Assembly (NCBI RefSeq): GCF_000425205.1
Contig: NZ_AULI01000011.1
Location: forward strand, 62,001-126,000
DNA length: 64,000 nt
From: Pontibacillus halophilus JSM 076056 = DSM 19796
Lineage (GTDB): Bacteria; Bacillota; Bacilli; Bacillales; BH030062
Reading direction: 5' to 3'
Shown one piece after another: positions 42,384-51,024 of this stretch. The stretch's first letter is position 1; each line of letters begins with the position of its first letter. Made by a program: the position numbers and the translations under genes. The notes under the pieces were generated by a model. That model did no database searches. It had not been told where the DNA came from and saw only the letters and a list, made by a program, of their open reading frames with translations.

Positions 42384-43366
42384 CGAAGTCCACCCCCGTC
42401 TCTACGAGCTAAGTATAGGAAGTACGGAACTCCGATGAGCGCAGTCAAAGCCCCTACTGGAATTTCACTAGGCGGGTTAATGGAACGAGCGGCAATGTCA
42501 GCAGTCGTTAACAAGAGTGCACCAAAGAGCCCAGCCATAGGAATTACCCACCGATGGTCATACCCCATAAGCATCCTCGTAATATGAGGGATTACAAGGC
42601 CGATAAACCCAATCGTCCCCCCAATGGCTACGGCGCTACCGATTAAGAGTAACGAGGCAAGTCCGCCTAGTAGGCGTACACGTGTCAAGTTCTGGCCAAG
42701 TCCGATCGCCGTCTCTTCTCCAAATACGAGTACTGTTAGGGAACGAGCAAGATACAAAGCGATTCCCGTTCCAATAAGGATAAAGGGGAGCGCGAACAAG
42801 ACACCTGTCCACGTTAAATTGGCAAGTCCTCCTGCAAACCAGAAGCTCACGTCTTGAGCCACATTAAAGTAGATGGCCATACCAGATGAGAGGGAATGCA
42901 ACAACGCCCCAACAGCAGCACCCGCAAGGGCAAGTTTCACTGGAGTCAGTTTCCCTTTCGCCATACTCCCAACTCCAAATACAAGTGCCGCTCCAAAGAC
43001 AGCACCTAAGAAGGACATTCCGAGCAAGCCAAGGTATGGGAGTTCAGGCAGTAGCACGTACGCGATCGCAATGGCAAATGCTGCTCCATCCGTAATGCCA
43101 AGGACAGTCGGAGAAGCAAGCGGATTGTTCGTTAAGGCTTGCATAATCACACCTGCAATCGCCATGGCAACGCCAACTAGAACCCCAGCCAACACTCGGG
43201 GAATCCGCAGTTCAACTATAATTTTTGATTCGATTGTTTCTGAATTCTGAAGCCATGTCTCCTTGATGTCTACCCAGGTAATATCAGCTGATCCGACCAT
43301 GAGGGAGACAATACTCGCTATAATTAAGCAAGCAATCGTCAGAAACAAGATTGAGATATTTTTCAT
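42380..43366 (-). CDS. Iron-siderophore ABC permease (FecCD family)
   Basis: 328 residues, second half of a heterodimeric permease. Signatures: LRIPRVLAGVLVGVAMAIAGVIMQ, NNPLASPTVLGITDGAAF and GGTIGFIGLVIPHITRMLMG. The start is the ATG at 43366 after AAGGGG; a longer frame would run into the terminator of the binding-protein gene. Expression probably depends on read-through of that terminator. Confidence 0.93.
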   Translation of the reverse strand: MKNISILFLTIACLIIASIVSLMVGSADITWVDIKETWLQNSETIESKIIVELRIPRVLAGVLVGVAMAIAGVIMQALTNNPLASPTVLGITDGAAFAIAIAYVLLPELPYLGLLGMSFLGAVFGAALVFGVGSMAKGKLTPVKLALAGAAVGALLHSLSSGMAIYFNVAQDVSFWFAGGLANLTWTGVLFALPFILIGTGIALYLARSLTVLVFGEETAIGLGQNLTRVRLLGGLASLLLIGSAVAIGGTIGFIGLVIPHITRMLMGYDHRWVIPMAGLFGALLLTTADIAARSINPPSEIPVGALTALIGVPYFLYLARRDGGGLR

Positions 43367-43403
43367 CGATGTGTTCCCCTTACGTACAGTCATCCTAAAT
43401 AGG

Positions 43404-43435
43404 AAAAGAGTAATGAACTCAATCATTACTCTTTT
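43404..43435 (-). terminator. Terminator/attenuator between binding protein and permease genes
   Basis: AAAAGAGTAATGA and TCATTACTCTTTT form a perfect 13-bp stem around a 6-base loop on the minus strand. It would lower permease transcripts relative to the binding protein. Confidence 0.8.
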
Positions 43436-43438
43436 CTT

Positions 43439-44377
43439 CTATAGTGATTCTACTACCTTGTCCACTACCATGTCACTTGCTTTCGGTCCGTGACCCATGT
43501 GCCAGATATCGAAATCAACATTATAAATTTGGTCTTTCTGCACAGCAGTCAGCTCAGACCAAATGCTACTGTTCTTAAGCTCTTCTAGTTTCTTATCACT
43601 TTGAACGAGCATAAAGATATGGTCTGGATTAATTTCAGGAAGTTTCTCAAGCGCAATTTCAGTATACGCTTCCTCGTCACCTGGCATTTCTGCAGGTCTA
43701 GCTAAGCCAAGGTCGTTGTATAGCATGGAGTAGTTACGCATGCCATAGTAGCGTAGCTCTTTCTCCCGAACACGTAGGACCATAACCGTCTCATCGCCGA
43801 TGGCTTCATCAAGCGTTTGTTTGGCTTCTGCTGCTTTCTCGTCGAACTCAACAAGTACTTCTTCTGCGCGTTCTTCTTCCCCAACAACTTCAGCCGTTCT
43901 TTGGAAGGAAGTTTGCCAATCCTCATCAAACCCATTCTTCAAAATGACGGTTGGTGCCATGCCGCTTAGTTGCTGCTCAACCTTTGAATGGAATTTGTCT
44001 ACCCCGATAATGAGGTCTGGGTTGGCGTTTAGAATCGTTTCCATACTTGGTTCAACCGTGTTCCCGAGGCTAGTTGTATCCTGAAGGTCCTCCTTCATGA
44101 AAGCCGGGAACTCTTCTCCACTCATAATTGGTCCTGCATGAGGCGTTATACCAAGCGTTAACAAGTGGTCCATCAAATAGGGCTGCAATACCGCAATATT
44201 CTCAGCATTTGCTGGAATCTCAACCTCTCCGTTCTCTGCTTCGTAGGTTGTCGTTTCAGATGCCGCTTCTTCTCCCTCGTTCTCCTCGTTGCTTTCATCG
44301 TTCCCACCACAAGCAGCAAGAACCAGTAACAGCATGGCCATTAAGGCGAACCATAGGGACCGTTGTTTCCTCTTCAT
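43439..44377 (-). CDS. Siderophore-binding lipoprotein of an ABC importer
   Basis: 312 residues. The signal peptide ends in the lipobox LVLAAC (Cys about 23), followed by an acidic linker. The helical-backbone class III binding fold shows in ENIAVLQPYLMDHLLTLGI, ILNANPDLIIGVD and LPEINPDHIFMLV. It captures ferric siderophore outside the membrane for the FecCD permeases. TAGGAGGATGACACA precedes the ATG. It is followed by a strong terminator. Confidence 0.93.
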   Translation of the reverse strand: MKRKQRSLWFALMAMLLLVLAACGGNDESNEENEGEEAASETTTYEAENGEVEIPANAENIAVLQPYLMDHLLTLGITPHAGPIMSGEEFPAFMKEDLQDTTSLGNTVEPSMETILNANPDLIIGVDKFHSKVEQQLSGMAPTVILKNGFDEDWQTSFQRTAEVVGEEERAEEVLVEFDEKAAEAKQTLDEAIGDETVMVLRVREKELRYYGMRNYSMLYNDLGLARPAEMPGDEEAYTEIALEKLPEINPDHIFMLVQSDKKLEELKNSSIWSELTAVQKDQIYNVDFDIWHMGHGPKASDMVVDKVVESL

Positions 44378-44398
44378 TGTGTCATCCTCCTATTCGTA

Positions 44399-45148
44399 TC
44401 AAGCAAAGGCGTGTTGTATTTGTGTCATGCGAGAGTCATGCGTGTGCTTTGGACACGTATGACAATAGAAGTTCTCAGGTAGGCAATGATTGTAACAACA
44501 TACTTTGCGTATGCGAACGTGCTCGCCTTCTAAGACAGGGTGCTCCACTTGGTCGAACTCCATCTGAAACGGATTACGCTTCATTCCAAATAACTCAGCC
44601 GGAACTTCAGAAGTGATATACGTGTAGTCATCCCATACTCTAGCTTGCCATTCAGCTCCCATACGTTTGTACATCCGCTTATAATGACCATCTACAGCAT
44701 ACGCCAAGTGTGTCCAAAATAATTTCGCAGGTAGCCCTGTTTCCTTTCCTAGCTGGTCAATCACAGGTTGAATTAAGTTTAGAACCAAGCCCCGCACATA
44801 GTGCTCTCGTGCGAACTCTCGTTCCGAAGTCACTTCTACTAGTTGAGAAGGAGTAACGTAGAAGTTAAACCCTTTCTTTCGAAGTTCAACCTCTACTTCA
44901 TTCCATTGCACAGGCAGCTGCTGATCGAACAGCGTAAACGCACTCAAACAGGCATTCACATAGGAAAGACGCTTCACAATTAAAGACCCTGTAACAACAG
45001 CCGTTGGCGCCTCGAAATGGTCCATCACATCTTGGAAGAACGCTTCCCACTCAGTATGCCCTTCAAGTGCATCACCTTTGTAAAGTGATCCTACTTTCGT
45101 ATGTATGAACACGTGCTGTGCGCCCAAAGTCTCTCGTAGTTCCTCCAT
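44399..45148 (-). CDS. FhuF-like siderophore-iron reductase
   Basis: 249 residues. The C-terminus holds CCYNHCLPENFYCHTCPK, a Cys cluster like the FhuF [2Fe-2S] site (C-C-x10-C-x2-C, with extra Cys). Upstream WTHLAYAVDGHYKRM matches the IucA/IucC-C-terminal-like body of this family. It probably reduces ferric siderophore in the cytosol to release iron. First gene of the operon, directly behind a Fur box. AGGTGGGAAG precedes the ATG. Confidence 0.85.
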   Translation of the reverse strand: MEELRETLGAQHVFIHTKVGSLYKGDALEGHTEWEAFFQDVMDHFEAPTAVVTGSLIVKRLSYVNACLSAFTLFDQQLPVQWNEVEVELRKKGFNFYVTPSQLVEVTSEREFAREHYVRGLVLNLIQPVIDQLGKETGLPAKLFWTHLAYAVDGHYKRMYKRMGAEWQARVWDDYTYITSEVPAELFGMKRNPFQMEFDQVEHPVLEGEHVRIRKVCCYNHCLPENFYCHTCPKHTHDSRMTQIQHAFA

Positions 45149-45200
45149 CTTCCCACCTGCTTACCGAAAAAGTATAGTCTAACAAAATCTTAATCTATAT

Positions 45201-45215
45201 TGATAATCATTGTCA
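45201..45215 (-). promoter_or_regulatory. Fur box of the siderophore-iron operon
   Basis: TGATAATCATTGTCA matches the 7-1-7 consensus TGATAATNATTATCA with one mismatch. It overlaps a minus-strand TTGACA (-35), with TAAGAT 18 bases on as a -10, so bound Fur would block transcription. Confidence 0.8.
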
Positions 45216-45255
45216 ATAAAGGAACGAGAACGACTCTCACTATGATGGATTCACA

Positions 45256-46050
45256 TTAGCTTGTCTCACTACTCTCCTTCCGCGCAATTGCTTCACCTAC
45301 CCGTACAGACTTCTGCAAGCGAATCTCATCTAGAAATTGAACCGTTCCCTTCTCAACAAGCAGCACAACCGTCGAACCAAACGAGAAGTATCCAACCTCT
45401 TCTCCTTTGTTCAATGTGTCTCCTTTGTGAGTGAGCTCAATCGAGTTGATCCACATCGCCCCTACTTTCACAAACGCCAAACGGCTCCCGTCATGTTCGG
45501 CAAGTTCGGTAATAACCCGGTAGTTTCGGGAGATGGGAGACTTTCCAAACCGTAGTCCCCACTTATTCACAGGATACGACGTCGCCCCACGCTCATACTG
45601 CGTCACGATTGTACCGGTTGTCGGAGCATGAATACGATGGTAATCACTCGGACTTAAATAAAGAACCATAAACCGCCCATTCTTGTAGCGTTGCGCCAAC
45701 TCTTCATCATCAAGTAGCTCTTCCACTGAATACGTTTGACCCTTCACTTCGATAGCCGTCTCCTTAATCACCCCGAATTGTTCCACTACACCATCGACCG
45801 GACTAACTAGAACATCCACTTCATTATGAATCGGACGTGCGTCGTCGTACAGCTTTCGTACGAAGAATTGTTGCAACGTTTGGAATTCATGCAAGGACTG
45901 TACAGATTCATCCATATCGACACGAAGCACCTTCTTGTACAAGGGGATTAAATGCCTGCTCGCCTTAGATTCAGTAAACCGCTTAAGTCCACTCGAAAGA
46001 AAACGACCGTTCATCAATCGAATTACGCTTTGATAAATTTGTCGCCTCAC
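45256..46050 (-). CDS. psd: Phosphatidylserine decarboxylase
   Basis: 264 residues. The self-cleavage site is GSTVV in YFSFGSTVVLLVEKG, where the Ser becomes the pyruvoyl cofactor. VSPVDGVVEQFG and LSPSDYHRIHAPTTGTI are the other family blocks with the catalytic Asp and His. It makes phosphatidylethanolamine at the membrane. GTG start after GGAGGTGAGAAG. No pssA gene is adjacent, unlike B. subtilis. Confidence 0.94.
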   Translation of the reverse strand: MRRQIYQSVIRLMNGRFLSSGLKRFTESKASRHLIPLYKKVLRVDMDESVQSLHEFQTLQQFFVRKLYDDARPIHNEVDVLVSPVDGVVEQFGVIKETAIEVKGQTYSVEELLDDEELAQRYKNGRFMVLYLSPSDYHRIHAPTTGTIVTQYERGATSYPVNKWGLRFGKSPISRNYRVITELAEHDGSRLAFVKVGAMWINSIELTHKGDTLNKGEEVGYFSFGSTVVLLVEKGTVQFLDEIRLQKSVRVGEAIARKESSETS

Positions 46051-46146
46051 CTTCTCACCTCCTATCTATCCCAATCGTTTCTCAAACTCTCTATTCCTAT
46101 CCCTAGAATACATAAAGAAGGGGAACGTCAGTCGCTCCCCTTCTGT

Positions 46147-46491
46147 TCACCGTATGTCCACTCGCAAAACATCAATAAGCGGAATTTCAACGCGCCTACG
46201 GTCTTCAACCGTTCTTCCTTTAATTAATCGATGCTCATGTTGAATCGATAGAAGCTTCAATCTCTCATAAGTAGTATCAAACCCATTATGGTAGGTTACC
46301 TCTACCGTTAAATCATCATTTAGCGCACGCTGCAATTTGAAATCAATCTCGACCGCCTCATCTTCAGCAATAATCCCTCTCTCAACACGTTCATCTTCCT
46401 TCCACATTTTCCTAAGCATCTCGACATGCTCAGGCAGCATGAGGCTGCTCCACTTTTTTGTTCCTCTGTCTTTCAAGTCATCCTTCTTCAT
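46147..46491 (-). CDS. YolD-like protein under a LexA box
   Basis: 114 residues. KDRGTKKWSSLMLPEHVEMLRKMW is the YolD-family signature. Members often sit beside Y-family DNA polymerases (UvrX/YqjW), but here it is alone. The start is the ATG at 46491 after GGAGGGG. A LexA site overlaps the promoter, so it should be induced by DNA damage. Its molecular role is not established in the family. Confidence 0.82.
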   Translation of the reverse strand: MKKDDLKDRGTKKWSSLMLPEHVEMLRKMWKEDERVERGIIAEDEAVEIDFKLQRALNDDLTVEVTYHNGFDTTYERLKLLSIQHEHRLIKGRTVEDRRRVEIPLIDVLRVDIR

Positions 46492-46512
46492 CCATATCCC
46501 CTCCCACAATAC

Positions 46513-46524
46513 GAACATTTGTTC
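46513..46524 (-). promoter_or_regulatory. LexA (DinR) SOS box
   Basis: CGAACATTTGTTCT contains GAAC-N4-GTTC, the B. subtilis LexA/DinR box. It lies immediately downstream of the -10, across the start point. Confidence 0.75.
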
Positions 46525-46526
46525 TT

Positions 46527-46555
46527 ATTATAGCGAGTGATGGATTACTTGTACA
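46527..46555 (-). promoter_or_regulatory. Promoter of the YolD-like gene
   Basis: Minus strand TGTACA (46555-46550), 17-base spacer, TATAAT (46532-46527). Confidence 0.65.
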
Positions 46556-46594
46556 GAGGAAAATTTGTGAATAGCAGCGAAAACCACCCTTTCG

Positions 46595-46858
46595 CTACAC
46601 ATCTTCACGGCTTTCCATTGACTCATTCTGTTGAGCTTTGTACGCATAGATTGATTTCCTCCACAAGCCCGCAACCCCAATCATGACAAGGAGTTCTAGG
46701 AACAATGCCCACCATAGTATAGGATGAACTTGAGACAACGGACCGCCACCTACACCCATAGTCGAGAACTTCCCTAACCATACAAGTTGACCATACATGA
46801 CAATTGCCATAAGCTGCGTCGTCCAAGCGACAAGAAAGAATCCAATCAATTTGTACAA
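46595..46858 (-). CDS. Small two-helix membrane protein
   Basis: 87 residues: LIGFFLVAWTTQLMAIVMYG and HPILWWALFLELLVMIGVAGLW are membrane helices, with a Gly-rich loop (MGVGGGPLSQ) and a polar tail. No family was recognised. TTG start at 46858 after GGGGG, 3 bases beyond the stop of the acetyltransferase gene, so the two are coupled. Confidence 0.7.
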   Translation of the reverse strand: MYKLIGFFLVAWTTQLMAIVMYGQLVWLGKFSTMGVGGGPLSQVHPILWWALFLELLVMIGVAGLWRKSIYAYKAQQNESMESREDV

Positions 46859-46861
46859 CCA

Positions 46862-47326
46862 TTATCCCCCTTTCTTCACCAATGTCATAAATAAGCTATT
46901 TGGGTCATCCTTATAGGGAGTGAAAGGCGGACAGTACTGAAATCCATACTGTTCATACAAATTTCTTGCAGGGATGAAATAATCTTGCGCACCAGTCTCA
47001 AGACTGACGCGCTCATACCCTCGAGCGTCTGCCTCCGTGAGGATATGCTCTAACATCCTTCTGCCCACACCACTCTTGAGTACACGCGACGCTGTCTTCA
47101 TAGACTTGATCTCACCGTGTACCGGAGAAAGCTCCTTTAATGCCCCACATCCGAGCAACTTCTCTCCCTCCCACATGGTCCAAAAGGTAACATCTTCCCC
47201 TGCCAACCGACTACTATCAAAGGCATGGCGACTCTCCATCGGTGAGACGAAAGCCATCTGTTGGAGATGTTCCTGAAGCAAAGCCTTCACGGCTTCAATC
47301 TTAAGTCCACCTTGTTTAATCTTCAC
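46862..47326 (-). CDS. GNAT-family N-acetyltransferase
   Basis: 154 residues. Acetyl-CoA site: IKSMKTASRVLKSGVGRRMLEHIL (V.P..RgxGxG-like), then YERVSLETG and ARNLYEQYGFQYCPPF. The YEQYGF motif is classic for GNAT. The acceptor is unknown. GTG start after GGGAGTGATAGACG. Confidence 0.88.
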   Translation of the reverse strand: MKIKQGGLKIEAVKALLQEHLQQMAFVSPMESRHAFDSSRLAGEDVTFWTMWEGEKLLGCGALKELSPVHGEIKSMKTASRVLKSGVGRRMLEHILTEADARGYERVSLETGAQDYFIPARNLYEQYGFQYCPPFTPYKDDPNSLFMTLVKKGG

Positions 47327-47519
47327 CGTCTATCACTCCCTCAAGAGGTTACATTCTATAGAAATACATGGTTCCCTCCCTCAAATCTCTAACCTTCCTA
47401 TTCATGCTAGTGTCTAAATTACATAGAAAAAAATGGATGTAGATTCGTGTCGTGGTATTGTTTAAATTAATGAGACTTATGCCCTTATCCCATACAAAGC
47501 TCATTGGGAGGAGACGTTT

Positions 47520-47993
47520 ATGAAACAAATAAGAGTAGGTTCTTGGACCATTGAAGTTGATGTTCATCAAACGAAAGAATTTTATAACGCTTATCACCTC
47601 ATTACTGAGGATTGTCCTTGCGATTATTGTGCCAATTATGTAGTAGCCTGCGAAACGTTATCGCGAGAAATCAAAGAGCTCTTTCAGCTACTTGGTATTG
47701 ATCCTCATAAGGAGGGAGAGGTTTCTGAGTATATGGAGAATGAAGATGGTACCCATTTATACGATGCCTTTTATCACCTAGTCGGAAGAATAGTAGAAGA
47801 ACCTAACGATTCTGCTCCCCATAAAACAGAGGACGAGTTCTCATCACTTCATGAACACGAGATTCATATAGCTTTCAGTAACGACTTAGCGCTAGTACCA
47901 GAAGGCTTTCCAAAGCCAATCATTCAGCTGGAGATTCAATTGAACTTGCCTTGGTTAGTAAACCAACAGGATAAAGAAGAGAACTCCCCATAA
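47520..47993 (+). CDS. Conserved-looking protein with CPCDYC motif, unknown
   Basis: 157 residues, soluble, acidic. TEDCPCDYCANYVVACE near residue 30-47 holds four Cys in a CxCxxC...C arrangement that could bind zinc. The later part (HEIHIAFSNDLALVPEGF, IIQLEIQLNLPWLV) is beta-rich. No family was recognised. GGGAGGAGACGTTT precedes the ATG. Monocistronic, convergent with the sugar ABC operon. Confidence 0.7.
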   Translation: MKQIRVGSWTIEVDVHQTKEFYNAYHLITEDCPCDYCANYVVACETLSREIKELFQLLGIDPHKEGEVSEYMENEDGTHLYDAFYHLVGRIVEEPNDSAPHKTEDEFSSLHEHEIHIAFSNDLALVPEGFPKPIIQLEIQLNLPWLVNQQDKEENSP

Positions 47994-48007
47994 ATGGAAA
48001 GTTCTCT
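47978..48007. terminator. Terminator between the Cys-motif gene and the sugar ABC operon
   Basis: AGAGAACT and AGTTCTCT pair perfectly, with partial inner pairing (CCAT/ATGG). It serves both convergent units; T-tracts are short. Confidence 0.6.
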
Positions 48008-48015
48008 TCAAGTTG

Positions 48016-48837
48016 CTATTTAATCGACCCTTTCATTACGCCACTAATGATCCATTTCTGTGCAAAGACGTACACAAGAACCATTGGTGCGAGCGCCATT
48101 AGATACGAAGCGAATGCTAAGTTGTAGTTCGTACTAAATTCAGACTGGAAGATGTATTGAACGAGCGGGAGCGTCGCATAGTCAGGGTCACTTAAGATGA
48201 CAAGCGGTAGCATGAAATCGTTCCATGCCCATAGACAGGTGAGAATCCCAACAGTTGCGTTCATAGGTGTGAGCAACGGGAAGATAACCCGCCAGAATAC
48301 TCCCCACGTACTTGCACCATCAATGATGGCCGCTTCTTCCAACTCTTTCGGAATCGACTTGATATACCCAACGTAGATAAAGACGTTGAACGCTAGTCCG
48401 TAGACAACATAGAGCAAGATGAGACCAATCGGATTATCAAGATTCCAAACCGCTGTCTGCTTTACAATCGGCAGCATAATGATTGGGAACGGGACGAACA
48501 TTGCACTTACGAAATAATAGAATAGAAACTTATAGAAGCGCTTATGCATGTTCCTTGCAATTGCGTAAGCGACGAGCGAGTTCGACAAGAGCGTAAAGAG
48601 TACAACGAACAGCGTCACCGTCACACTATTGAACAACGCCCCGAAGAAATCCGTCATCTGAATGGCATCAATGAAGTTTTGGAACCGCCATTGATCTGGC
48701 AACGATAGCAATGGGTCGGACATTTCCTGAGGTGTTTTCAATGCGATGGTGATGGTTAAGTATAATGGAAGCAGTACGAGCACTGTTCCGACAATTAACA
48801 GGGATGTGACGAGCCAGTTTTTCCGTCCTTGATTCAT
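48016..48837 (-). CDS. Sugar ABC permease (MalG type)
   Basis: 273 residues, six membrane helices, with the EAA loop ELEEAAIIDGASTWGVFWRVIFPLLTP that docks the ATPase. Second permease of a carbohydrate (CUT1) importer, probably for malto- or isomalto-oligosaccharides given the GH13 gene in the operon. It starts at the stop of the MalF-type gene. No ATPase gene is present; a shared MsmX-type ATPase is likely, as in B. subtilis. Confidence 0.93.
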   Translation of the reverse strand: MNQGRKNWLVTSLLIVGTVLVLLPLYLTITIALKTPQEMSDPLLSLPDQWRFQNFIDAIQMTDFFGALFNSVTVTLFVVLFTLLSNSLVAYAIARNMHKRFYKFLFYYFVSAMFVPFPIIMLPIVKQTAVWNLDNPIGLILLYVVYGLAFNVFIYVGYIKSIPKELEEAAIIDGASTWGVFWRVIFPLLTPMNATVGILTCLWAWNDFMLPLVILSDPDYATLPLVQYIFQSEFSTNYNLAFASYLMALAPMVLVYVFAQKWIISGVMKGSIK

Positions 48838-49700
48838 TACATCTCCACCTCCCGTTTCTGAAGCACGCGAATTTGAAAGACTGATATGATGACGATAATA
48901 ATGAAATAGATGACTGCATTGGCAGATTGATAGGCAAACTCTCCACCTTCAAAGCCACCCTTATAAATTAACAATGAGATTGATTCAGTAGCCTGACCAG
49001 GTCCCCCATTCGTTAGGGCAACAATCTGATCAAATGCCATTAGGAAGTTCTTCATTGCTAGCACCATATTAATCGTAAAGAATGGTGCGATGAGCGGGAA
49101 TGTAATCTTCAAGAACTTCTTCCATGCATTGGCCCCGTCGATGTCGGCGGCTTCATACACATCTTCTGGAATCGTTTGTAGTCCGGCTAAGTATAGAATC
49201 GTGTTAAAGGCTGTAGCTTGCCACACAGTCATAATGACCACACCTAACCAAGCCAAGTCAGGATCTCCTAGGATGTTCTTCGCCAGTGACTCAAAGCCAG
49301 CCCATTCCATAAGGTCTGGTAGGAAATGCGTAAAGATAAAGTTAAAGATGAACCCGACAATTAGAATGCTAAGAATGTTCGGCAAGAAATAAAGTGCACG
49401 AAGCGTCTTACGAAACTTGATCTTTGCATTCAACCCCATCGCAATCGCTAAACTGAAAATATTTACGAGGATGGTGGAGACGATTGCAAATTTAAATGTA
49501 AACCAATAAGCGTTTAGAGCACGACCATCTTGAAATACATTTAAGTAGTTCTTGAAGCCGACAAAGTCCCACTCCCCATATCCACGCCAGTTCGTAAAGC
49601 TGTAGAATACGCCTTGCAATACGGGGTACGTATGGAACACGAAGAAGATGATGACAGCTGGCATAGCCATGAGTAAAAATGCGCGTTGACGAGATTTCAT
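48837..49700 (-). CDS. Sugar ABC permease (MalF type)
   Basis: 287 residues, six membrane helices, EAA loop EDVYEAADIDGANAWKKFLKITFPLIAP. First permease of the CUT1 importer. AAGGGGAGGAACGAAAC precedes the ATG. It lies 18 bases after the binding-protein gene. Confidence 0.93.
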   Translation of the reverse strand: MKSRQRAFLLMAMPAVIIFFVFHTYPVLQGVFYSFTNWRGYGEWDFVGFKNYLNVFQDGRALNAYWFTFKFAIVSTILVNIFSLAIAMGLNAKIKFRKTLRALYFLPNILSILIVGFIFNFIFTHFLPDLMEWAGFESLAKNILGDPDLAWLGVVIMTVWQATAFNTILYLAGLQTIPEDVYEAADIDGANAWKKFLKITFPLIAPFFTINMVLAMKNFLMAFDQIVALTNGGPGQATESISLLIYKGGFEGGEFAYQSANAVIYFIIIVIISVFQIRVLQKREVEM

Positions 49701-49718
49701 GTTTCGTTCCTCCCCTTT

Positions 49719-50945
49719 TTAACGTCGAATGACTTTCTCCCATTCACGGTCCATCTTGTTCAAGAAAGCGTCCTGGTCTTTCTCAATCAGAAACTCTTGA
49801 ATGAGGTTCGGTGCTTGCATTCCGCTGGGATAGTAGTGATCCGGGAAACTCGTAATCTCGTTGTTGGCAATCTTCTGCTGTACGCCACTCAGTACCTCAT
49901 CTCCTTGTTCGACTCCTTCAATCGCTGAGAACGCGTATTGCTCTTCAATGTACTGTTTCGCCTGCTCATCTTCCATCATAAACTCAACAAACTGACGCAC
50001 CTCATCGGGATGGTCTGTCTCCTTCAATGACGTAATCATCACATCGACACCAGAAATAAGTTCATTTTCTTCTCGATTATTGGTCACAGGCATCGCAAAT
50101 GTACCGAGTTCAATGTCTGGGTTTACCTTCTTCAGTTCAGGAATTGCCCAGTTCCCTTGGAAGTAGAAGAGCGCTTCCCCATTTGCAAAGGCATTGTTCC
50201 CATCGTTGTAGTTGTACTGGAAGTTGTCTTTCAGTCCGTAATCAAGCAAGGTAAGCATCTTCTCGGTTACTTCAGAATAATCATCTTGGAAGCTAGCTTC
50301 TCCATTTGTCTTCTTCTCTGCAAATCGGTCTGGCTCTAAATTTCCCGCTACAGCATTCCAAGGAATCATTCCTGTCCACGCATCCTTAAGCGTGAAATAA
50401 ACCGGCGTGACCCCTTCCTCTTGTGCCGTTTCTAAGGCAGCGATAAATTCATCCCACGTCTCCGGCACCTCAAGACCCAGCTCGTTCATCACCTCTTTGT
50501 TGTAGATGACGGCGTTGGCGTTAGTAGCGTAAGGAAGGCCATATGTTCCCTCGTTCTCACCTGGCACGAGCTGGTCAATCATCTCTACATAAGCGGGTTG
50601 AATGCGATCAAGTAGTTCAGTGTCAGAATAGTCCTTTAGCAACTCCGCATCAGCCAATTCTCCGTACAGAGCACTACCGGCAATTGATAATAAATCAGGC
50701 AAGTCTTCCTTCACAAGTCGAGTACGAAGCACTGTATCGGCGGAAGGTGGTGCATACAATTCCACATTAATGTCCGGATGCTCCTCCTCAAATCTCTCTA
50801 TCAACGATTCGTAAGTACCAATGCTCTCTGGCTTGTTTGAGAACAACTCCAAATCCACCTTGCCATCCGCACTTTGATCCCCACATCCAGATAGCAATAG
50901 ACCTGCGCATAAACTGCCAACCACGTACAACCCCAATCGCTTCAT
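49719..50945 (-). CDS. Sugar-binding lipoprotein of an ABC importer
   Basis: 408 residues. The signal peptide ends in LLLSGC (Cys about 21). A family 1 extracellular binding fold follows (VDLELFSNKPESIGTYESLIERFEEEHPDI, GTYGLPYATNANAVIYNKEVM). It captures the oligosaccharide outside the cell. GGGGTGGAGAAGG precedes the ATG. One of the three LacI operators lies 20 bases upstream, so this unit also has its own control. Confidence 0.92.
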   Translation of the reverse strand: MKRLGLYVVGSLCAGLLLSGCGDQSADGKVDLELFSNKPESIGTYESLIERFEEEHPDINVELYAPPSADTVLRTRLVKEDLPDLLSIAGSALYGELADAELLKDYSDTELLDRIQPAYVEMIDQLVPGENEGTYGLPYATNANAVIYNKEVMNELGLEVPETWDEFIAALETAQEEGVTPVYFTLKDAWTGMIPWNAVAGNLEPDRFAEKKTNGEASFQDDYSEVTEKMLTLLDYGLKDNFQYNYNDGNNAFANGEALFYFQGNWAIPELKKVNPDIELGTFAMPVTNNREENELISGVDVMITSLKETDHPDEVRQFVEFMMEDEQAKQYIEEQYAFSAIEGVEQGDEVLSGVQQKIANNEITSFPDHYYPSGMQAPNLIQEFLIEKDQDAFLNKMDREWEKVIRR

Positions 50946-50964
50946 CCTTCTCCACCCCTTTTGA

Positions 50965-50976
50965 GTAAGCGTTTAC
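50965..50976 (-). promoter_or_regulatory. LacI-type operator before the sugar-binding protein gene
   Basis: GTAAGCGTTTAC, identical in core to the site before the regulator gene and one base from the perfect palindrome before malL. Confidence 0.65.
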
Positions 50977-50997
50977 GTAAATCTATAAAAGTGAGGC

Positions 50998-51013
50998 AGC
51001 CAGTTTCCTGGCT
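50998..51013 (-). terminator. Hairpin between malL and the sugar-binding gene
   Basis: AGCCAG and CTGGCT form a 6-bp stem with a 4-base loop; the tract after it (ctcacttttat) is only moderately T-rich, so termination is probably partial. Confidence 0.45.
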
Positions 51014-51024
51014 ACCAGAGACCC

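Noticed and set aside
44128-44616. 162-codon open frame across the siderophore-binding and FhuF-like genes
   Set aside because: Antisense to two supported genes and to their spacer; product has no recognisable features.
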